From Mesorhizobium ventifaucium (lineage in GTDB: Bacteria > Pseudomonadota > Alphaproteobacteria > Rhizobiales > Rhizobiaceae), in the NCBI RefSeq assembly GCF_935822925.1, contig NZ_CAKXZS010000003.1:82214-146213 (forward strand): a DNA stretch of 64,000 nucleotides. Reading direction: 5' to 3'. A program made the position numbers and the translations under genes. Positions 59,731 to 64,000 of the stretch are shown here, one piece after another; the first letter of the stretch is position 1, and every line of letters begins with the position of its first letter. The notes beneath the pieces are model-generated. The model saw only the letters and a list, made by a program, of their open reading frames with translations. It searched no databases and was not told where the DNA came from.

Positions 59731-61899
59731 CTATGAGCGCACCACCAGAGGCACCAGACCCTCATGGCGGTGGTCGAGATAACACACAACACGGTCGCCA
59801 ATGCGCTCGAAGATGAGATCGACTTTCGCCTCGCCAATGGCCAGGTGGCGGATAACGATGTTGTCGATGCCGATAGGCAGCCGCGGGCGTTCCACAGTGA
59901 TCTCGCGTTTCCAGCCGTCAACCCGAATGCCCAGGCAAGCCTGCAGCATCATGAAAGCGGAGCCAGCCGACCAGGCTTGCGGCAGACAGGCGACCGGGTA
60001 GGCCACCGGTGAATCGCTGGCCGCACGCGTAAAGCCGCAGAACAGCTCTGGCAGCCGCATGTTGAAACGGACCGCCGCCTCGAACATACCGCTCATCAGC
60101 TTCACCACGCTGTCGCGTTCGTGATAGCGGGCGAGCCCGGAGGCGCAGAGCGCGGTGTCGTGCGGCCAGATCGAGCCATTATGATATGACATCGGGTTGA
60201 ATGGGATCTCGTCGTCGGCCAGTGTGCGAACGCCCCAACCACTATGAAGATGAGCAGAGAGCAGCTGGCTGGCAAGTGCCTGCGCCCGTTCCGCCGACGG
60301 CAGCCCGACATAAAGCAGGTGACCGGCGTTGGACGTGCGAACCGCGCATTGCTTGCCTTCTCCGTCGATCGCCAAAGCATAGAAACCGCGGTCCGGCATC
60401 CAGAAATGCGTCTCGACCGCCTGACGGATCCTTTCTGCCAGGGCGCTCCAGTACGCCGCCTTGGCGTCGTCGCCGCGCCTGGCGGCCAGCGCCGCCATCC
60501 CTTGATATGCGGCGAAGGCATAACCTTGCACCTCGACCAATGCGATCGGCCCTTTGGGGATGGTGCCGTCGGCATGGAAGACGGCATCGGAACTGTCCTT
60601 CCAGCCTTGGTTGAACAGACCCGTGTCGGCCGCCCTGTTGTAGGTTACAAAGCCTTCCCCGTTGCGGGCTCCCACCTCTTCCATCCAAGCAGTGGCGGCG
60701 CCCAGCGAGTCCCACATACGGTCGACGAACGCCCCGTCTCCGGTGCGTTCGGCGTAAGACGAAGCCAGATAGACATAAAGTGGCGTGGTGTCGACGCCGC
60801 CATAGTAGCGGCCGAACGGCAGCTCGCGCAGCACCGCCATCTCCCCCTTGCGGGTCTCATGCATGATCTTGCCGGGTTCGGCGTCGTCGAACACGGAGGT
60901 TTCGGTCGACTGATAGCGGGCAAGGAAGGCCAATACGCCGCGGGCAAGGTCGGGATTGAGCCAAAGCATCTGCAAAGCGGAAATGACGCCATCGCGGCCG
61001 AAAGCTGTCGAGAACCAGGGGATACCGGCATAGGGGTATGGCCCGGTCTCCAGATCGGTCGTCAGCAGCGCGATGTCGGCGCGCGTGCGTGTCAGCCAGT
61101 CGTTGAACACGCGGCCGGAGCTGAAGACGGTGGCGCCCTGCCGGCGCTTTGAGCGCATGGCGAAGCGGGCTCGCGCAGCGGCCGCGCGAAAGCGGTCGGT
61201 GGAGGGGGTTTCTTCGCTGTGGCCCACCTCCAGGTACAATGCTCTGCTGTCACGCCTTGCCACGACAATGAGGAAATCGGCGTGATTGGGGTGCACCTGA
61301 TCGGGCTTGATCGAGAATGCGATGACCGATTGACGCGCCACATTGTCGAGGCCTTCATATCGGAACGTCACGCTTGCCGCGCCGACCAGCGCGTCATGGG
61401 CGCGACCGCGGCGGCTGCGTGTGGTGCCGCGCACCTCGAACATGTCACGGAAATCGGCGTCGAAATCGAGCCGGACCGGCAGAACCACCTCGCGCGCGGA
61501 GTAGTTGGTGAACTTGATGCGTTCGAACATGCGGTCCTGCCAGATGAACCGCGTCCGATCGATGTGGACGACGCCCGGCAAGGTTTCGCTGCCATTCGGC
61601 CCGATAGTGGCCAAATTGGTGAGATTGGCGGTGAACAGGATATTGTCCTGCGACAGCGAGGCGCCGAGCAGCGACGGCATCCGGCCGCCGATGAACAGGC
61701 GGAAGCGCGACAAAACACGCGTGTCGTCACGGAAAAGCCCGTCGCCGGTGCCGCGTATGTCGCCGTAGCTGTCTGCGACGACGAAGCAATCCTCGTGTTT
61801 CAGCGCAAATTGCCGATGCGGCTCGCGCGGCGCCGTTTCGTCGATTGCCGGCAGCGCCACGGCTGGATCAATCTTGCGGTCTTCGAGTTGAGTGGTCAT
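59731..61899 (-). CDS. Amylo-alpha-1,6-glucosidase/glycogen debranching-type hydrolase
   Basis: 722 residues from ATG 61899 (GGGAGGGG seven bases upstream). The N-terminal beta domain has LKHEDCFVVADSYGDIRGTG and DDTRVLSRFRLFIGG, typical of the N-terminal glycogen-debranching-like domain. The (alpha/alpha)6 catalytic domain has YPYAGIPWFSTAFGRDGVIS, GKIMHETRKGEMAVL, YGGVDTTPLYVYL, and the late acidic NPMSYHNGSIWPHDTAL. It acts on alpha-1,6 or related glucosidic bonds of a storage or compatible glycan in the cytosol. A GT4 gene follows upstream on the same strand. Confidence 0.82.
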   Translation of the reverse strand: MTTQLEDRKIDPAVALPAIDETAPREPHRQFALKHEDCFVVADSYGDIRGTGDGLFRDDTRVLSRFRLFIGGRMPSLLGASLSQDNILFTANLTNLATIGPNGSETLPGVVHIDRTRFIWQDRMFERIKFTNYSAREVVLPVRLDFDADFRDMFEVRGTTRSRRGRAHDALVGAASVTFRYEGLDNVARQSVIAFSIKPDQVHPNHADFLIVVARRDSRALYLEVGHSEETPSTDRFRAAAARARFAMRSKRRQGATVFSSGRVFNDWLTRTRADIALLTTDLETGPYPYAGIPWFSTAFGRDGVISALQMLWLNPDLARGVLAFLARYQSTETSVFDDAEPGKIMHETRKGEMAVLRELPFGRYYGGVDTTPLYVYLASSYAERTGDGAFVDRMWDSLGAATAWMEEVGARNGEGFVTYNRAADTGLFNQGWKDSSDAVFHADGTIPKGPIALVEVQGYAFAAYQGMAALAARRGDDAKAAYWSALAERIRQAVETHFWMPDRGFYALAIDGEGKQCAVRTSNAGHLLYVGLPSAERAQALASQLLSAHLHSGWGVRTLADDEIPFNPMSYHNGSIWPHDTALCASGLARYHERDSVVKLMSGMFEAAVRFNMRLPELFCGFTRAASDSPVAYPVACLPQAWSAGSAFMMLQACLGIRVDGWKREITVERPRLPIGIDNIVIRHLAIGEAKVDLIFERIGDRVVCYLDHRHEGLVPLVVRS

Positions 61900-61976
61900 G
61901 GTCAACCCCTCCCGTCCAGAAGCGACCAAGGCGGCTCAGGCGCTGATCCGAGCAGCCGAGCCGTCGCCTTGCTCGG

Positions 61977-63071
61977 TCAGGTAGACATAGTCATCATTGC
62001 GGCATTTTTAGCGCGCTCGTTTTGAGAACCAAGTGCTTCCGTCATGTCCTCCGAGAGCGAGCCATAGATCGCCACATAGTCGCGGCACATGCGCTCGACC
62101 GTGAATCGCTCCTCAAAAGTCCGTCGCACCTGTGCACGATCAAGGCCGTTTATCCGCCGTACCGCATCCACAGCTTCGTCCAGCGTGTCGACGATCAACC
62201 CGGAAACACCATCGTCGATGACCTCCGGAACGGCACCGCGCCTGAACGCTATCACAGGCGTGCCACAGGCCATCGCCTCGATGGTTACGAGTCCGAAGGG
62301 TTCCGGCCAGTCGATAGGGAACAAAAGCGCTGCCGCATTCCCCAAAAAGTCTGCTTTTTGCCGTTCGTCGATCTCGCCGATGAATTCCACGTTCGAACTT
62401 TTAAGCACCTGGGGTTCGACCTTCTCCTTCCAATAGGATTGGTCGACCTTGTCGATCTTGGCGGCGATCTTCAGAGGCATTCCGGTACGCGCAGCGATCT
62501 CAATGGCCGTTTCGGGCCCCTTTTCCGGTGAGATGCGGCCGAGGAATGCGAGATAGCCCGAGGCTTTCGGGCGAAAAGGCAGAAGATCGCGAGGCAGACC
62601 GTGATACACCGTTCCGACCCAACGGACAGGCGGCATGGGCCAGCGTTGATCGTAAGAAATCGAAACCAGCGGAATGTCATCAAACATCGTATAAAGCTGC
62701 GCCAGGTCCGGGAGGTCGAGCCTTCCATGAAGCGTCGTAACGGTTCGCTGGGCAAAGTCCCGGACTATGGGGAAGTGGAGAATATCGATGTGAAAATGCA
62801 GCACGTCGAATTCATCGGCCCGCCTGCGCACCTGTTCAAGCATCATCACGTGCTGGGGAATGTCGTGCCGAACCCTGGGATTCAGGCGCAATGCAATGTC
62901 GCAACACGGGACCAATTCGGCAGAGGTGCGTGAATCACCGCTGGCAAACAAGGTCACGTCATGCCCCTGTCGAACAAGCTCCTCAGTCAGATATGAAACT
63001 ATTCGCTCGGTCCCGCCATAGGTCCGCGGCGGCACGGCTTCGGTAAGGGGGGCGATCTGGGCAATTTTCAT
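61977..63071 (-). CDS. Glycosyltransferase family 4
   Basis: 364 residues from ATG 63071 (GAGAAG upstream; frame open to 63107). GT-B enzyme: N-terminal IAQIAPLTEAVPPRTYGGTE, VTTLHGRLDLP, then the C-domain GYLAFLGRISPEKGPETAI and the donor motif WPEPFGLVTIEAMACGTPVI with its Glu pair intact. This subgroup often accompanies the glucosidase seen next door in rhizobia, suggesting glucan or trehalose-type carbohydrate metabolism rather than the surface glycan at the left of the window. Confidence 0.85.
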   Translation of the reverse strand: MKIAQIAPLTEAVPPRTYGGTERIVSYLTEELVRQGHDVTLFASGDSRTSAELVPCCDIALRLNPRVRHDIPQHVMMLEQVRRRADEFDVLHFHIDILHFPIVRDFAQRTVTTLHGRLDLPDLAQLYTMFDDIPLVSISYDQRWPMPPVRWVGTVYHGLPRDLLPFRPKASGYLAFLGRISPEKGPETAIEIAARTGMPLKIAAKIDKVDQSYWKEKVEPQVLKSSNVEFIGEIDERQKADFLGNAAALLFPIDWPEPFGLVTIEAMACGTPVIAFRRGAVPEVIDDGVSGLIVDTLDEAVDAVRRINGLDRAQVRRTFEERFTVERMCRDYVAIYGSLSEDMTEALGSQNERAKNAAMMTMST

Positions 63072-63252
63072 CTGCAACACTTCTCGAAAGCGAAGGTCAT
63101 CCTTCAAAAAGCTCCGACGGCAATCCCCTTCCTCGCGTTTATTGCGGTGCGGTCCTCCTCCTGCGCCAACTCTCGAAGGGCCGATATGTTCCCGGCGGGA
63201 ACAATCGCCGCGTCAGGGGAGTTCACGTAGAGGGACTAAAAGGAGAACCAGG

Positions 63253-63399
63253 ATGGCTACGAAGCTTCAGGACACAAAAGCCGTCAAGGGATCGAGCGGT
63301 GAGCACGGCGGCAATCGCGGTGGCAATCAGGACAAGAAGGACAAGCCGCAAAAGAGCAGCCAGGCTGCCGGCAAGGATCCAAAGCGCGGCAAGGACTAA
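63253..63399 (+). CDS. 48-residue Lys/Gly-rich disordered protein
   Basis: ATG 63253 has AAAAGGAG and a second GG directly upstream. The protein (MATKLQDTKAVKGSSGEHGG then NRGGNQDKKDKPQKSSQAAG) is very basic, hydrophilic and without hydrophobic core, like small stress-associated (KGG-like) proteins. It is followed by a similar small gene 64 bases on. Confidence 0.6.
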   Translation: MATKLQDTKAVKGSSGEHGGNRGGNQDKKDKPQKSSQAAGKDPKRGKD

Positions 63400-63463
63400 C
63401 CGACGCCTGCCCCGAAGCGGGCCGCAATGGCTGCGATCCCCGACCATCGACAGGAGTGACACC

Positions 63464-63679
63464 ATGGCAAAGAAAAACTCGCCTACGAAAGCCGAGCAGC
63501 CTGTATCGGGCCAGCCTGTATCGGGAAAGAGGGCAAGCGGCAGCGACAAGGCCAAGCAACCGGCCAAGGGCGGCGCCCAAGCCAGGAACGCCCAGGAATG
63601 GGGCGGCGGATCGAAAGCGTCGAAAGGTAAGATCACCCGGGCAGACCGGGAAAACCCCAACTCAAGCCAGCGCAGCTAG
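63464..63679 (+). CDS. 71-residue Lys/Ser/Gly-rich disordered protein
   Basis: ATG 63464 follows CAGGAG. Composition is dominated by Lys, Ser, Gly, Ala and Gln (MAKKNSPTKAEQPVSGQPVS, then SGSDKAKQPAKGGAQARNAQ and WGGGSKASKGKITRADREN). A short tandem QPVSGQPVSG comes from a 12-base DNA duplication (CCTGTATCGGGC). Predicted disordered; function unknown; may form a pair with the preceding gene. Confidence 0.6.
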   Translation: MAKKNSPTKAEQPVSGQPVSGKRASGSDKAKQPAKGGAQARNAQEWGGGSKASKGKITRADRENPNSSQRS

Positions 63680-63910
63680 GCATTTCGCGTTCATCCAATC
63701 AGTCGGCGCGGAATTTCGAACGGCTCGGCCGGATGAGTTCGGATTGGGGATGTGTTCGGATTACAGGCACGCCTTCGCCTGTCGTGTGCGCCCCTCGACA
63801 TTGCAATTCGAAAATGATCGAAGGCTCCGTGCCACAGCGCGGGCAATTGCGGCCTTGACGCGATGTGCATTAGGTCGTTTGTTGCGAGCGGAGTGCCACG
63901 GGAGGAAACC
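63680..63910. other. Gene-free stretch
   Basis: Nothing recognisable; the frames here are short and lack ribosome sites. It presumably contains the promoter for the small frame that follows. Confidence 0.45.
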
Positions 63911-63994
63911 ATGGAAGTCACCCTGGGGGCGGATAGCCTCGCAGCGCGGTTCCACGTTTTCACGCCGATGACCGGCGAGGGCTCCCGCGCATGA
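63911..63994 (+). CDS. Possible 27-residue leader peptide before an unseen gene
   Basis: ATG 63911 follows GGGAGGAAACC, an excellent ribosome site. The product would be MEVTLGADSLAARFHVFTPM then TGEGSRA; its TGA overlaps ATG 63991, which opens a frame that leaves the window. Either a leader peptide coupled to the next gene or a decayed N-terminus. Confidence 0.3.
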   Translation: MEVTLGADSLAARFHVFTPMTGEGSRA

Positions 63995-64000
63995 ATTCCG

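Noticed and set aside
1..64000. CRISPR arrays, tRNA or rRNA genes
   Set aside because: No regularly spaced repeats of CRISPR type and no recognisable tRNA or rRNA sequence were seen by eye; a covariance-model scan was not possible.

Overview
The window is a chromosome- or megaplasmid-type segment from an alphaproteobacterium of the order Hyphomicrobiales, most likely a Mesorhizobium-like (Phyllobacteriaceae) organism. The evidence is the GC-rich coding style, the Exo-type succinoglycan-like genes (ExoF, ExoY and ExoP relatives), a rhizobial malonate (mat) operon, and two copies of a RIME-like rhizobial intergenic palindromic repeat. The species assignment is inference from gene content only.

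Region 1 (1-27860) is a large surface-polysaccharide island. It holds a 5'-truncated GT2 enzyme, an ExoF-like export protein, a Wzy-like polymerase, a small SyrA/ExoX-like membrane protein, an ExoY-like priming transferase, an ExoP-like co-polymerase/BY-kinase, two regulators (a LuxR-type protein with a degenerate receiver, and a Crp/Fnr protein) and an acyltransferase-3. Beyond these come several GT2/GT4/GT8-like transferases, three consecutive sulfotransferases of different subfamilies, a GT-B protein, three tandem paralogues with a GT9-like domain, an MsbA-type ABC exporter, a GT2-like enzyme, an FkbM methyltransferase, a GSCFA protein and a TylF-like methyltransferase. Together they look like machinery for a decorated (sulfated, methylated, acylated) extracellular or lipid-linked glycan. 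An IS110 transposase remnant and visibly A/T-rich genes suggest assembly by transfer.

Region 2 (28177-30256) is a junction zone with a BTLCP transglutaminase-like protease, a small exported protein and a decayed vapBC toxin-antitoxin pair. Region 3 (30257-38355) is a catabolic operon: an SDR, a PotABCD-type ABC importer, a HisD-family dehydrogenase, a Zn-alcohol dehydrogenase and a HutC-type GntR regulator. Two GTNTANAC-type operators lie in front of it. The dehydrogenase set resembles that for 2,3-dihydroxypropane-1-sulfonate (DHPS) oxidation, but the substrate is unproven. Region 4 (38539-43783) is the malonate operon matA-matB-matC with divergent matR and palindromic operators between them.

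Region 5 (44173-58688) is built around a soluble di-iron monooxygenase operon of the mimABCD/prmABCD (propane/acetone/phenol) type. It reads leftward in the order hydroxylase alpha, reductase, hydroxylase beta, coupling protein, amidohydrolase, DUF59 protein, dedicated GroEL, Zn-alcohol dehydrogenase. A near-perfect sigma-54 promoter (56283-56298) and an upstream 8-7-8 palindrome (56370-56392) precede it, and an AcoR-like sigma-54 activator (44747-46828) sits at its far end. Divergent from it is an unrecognised four-gene module (56553-58688): a helical protein, a coiled-coil protein, a cytosolic beta-propeller and a 57-residue protein. This is the best candidate in the window for an undescribed system.

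Region 6 (58689-64000) holds a frameshifted aceE-type fragment, a small conserved-looking gene, a second RIME-like element, a glycogen-debranching-type glucosidase, a GT4 glycosyltransferase and two tiny disordered Lys/Gly-rich proteins.
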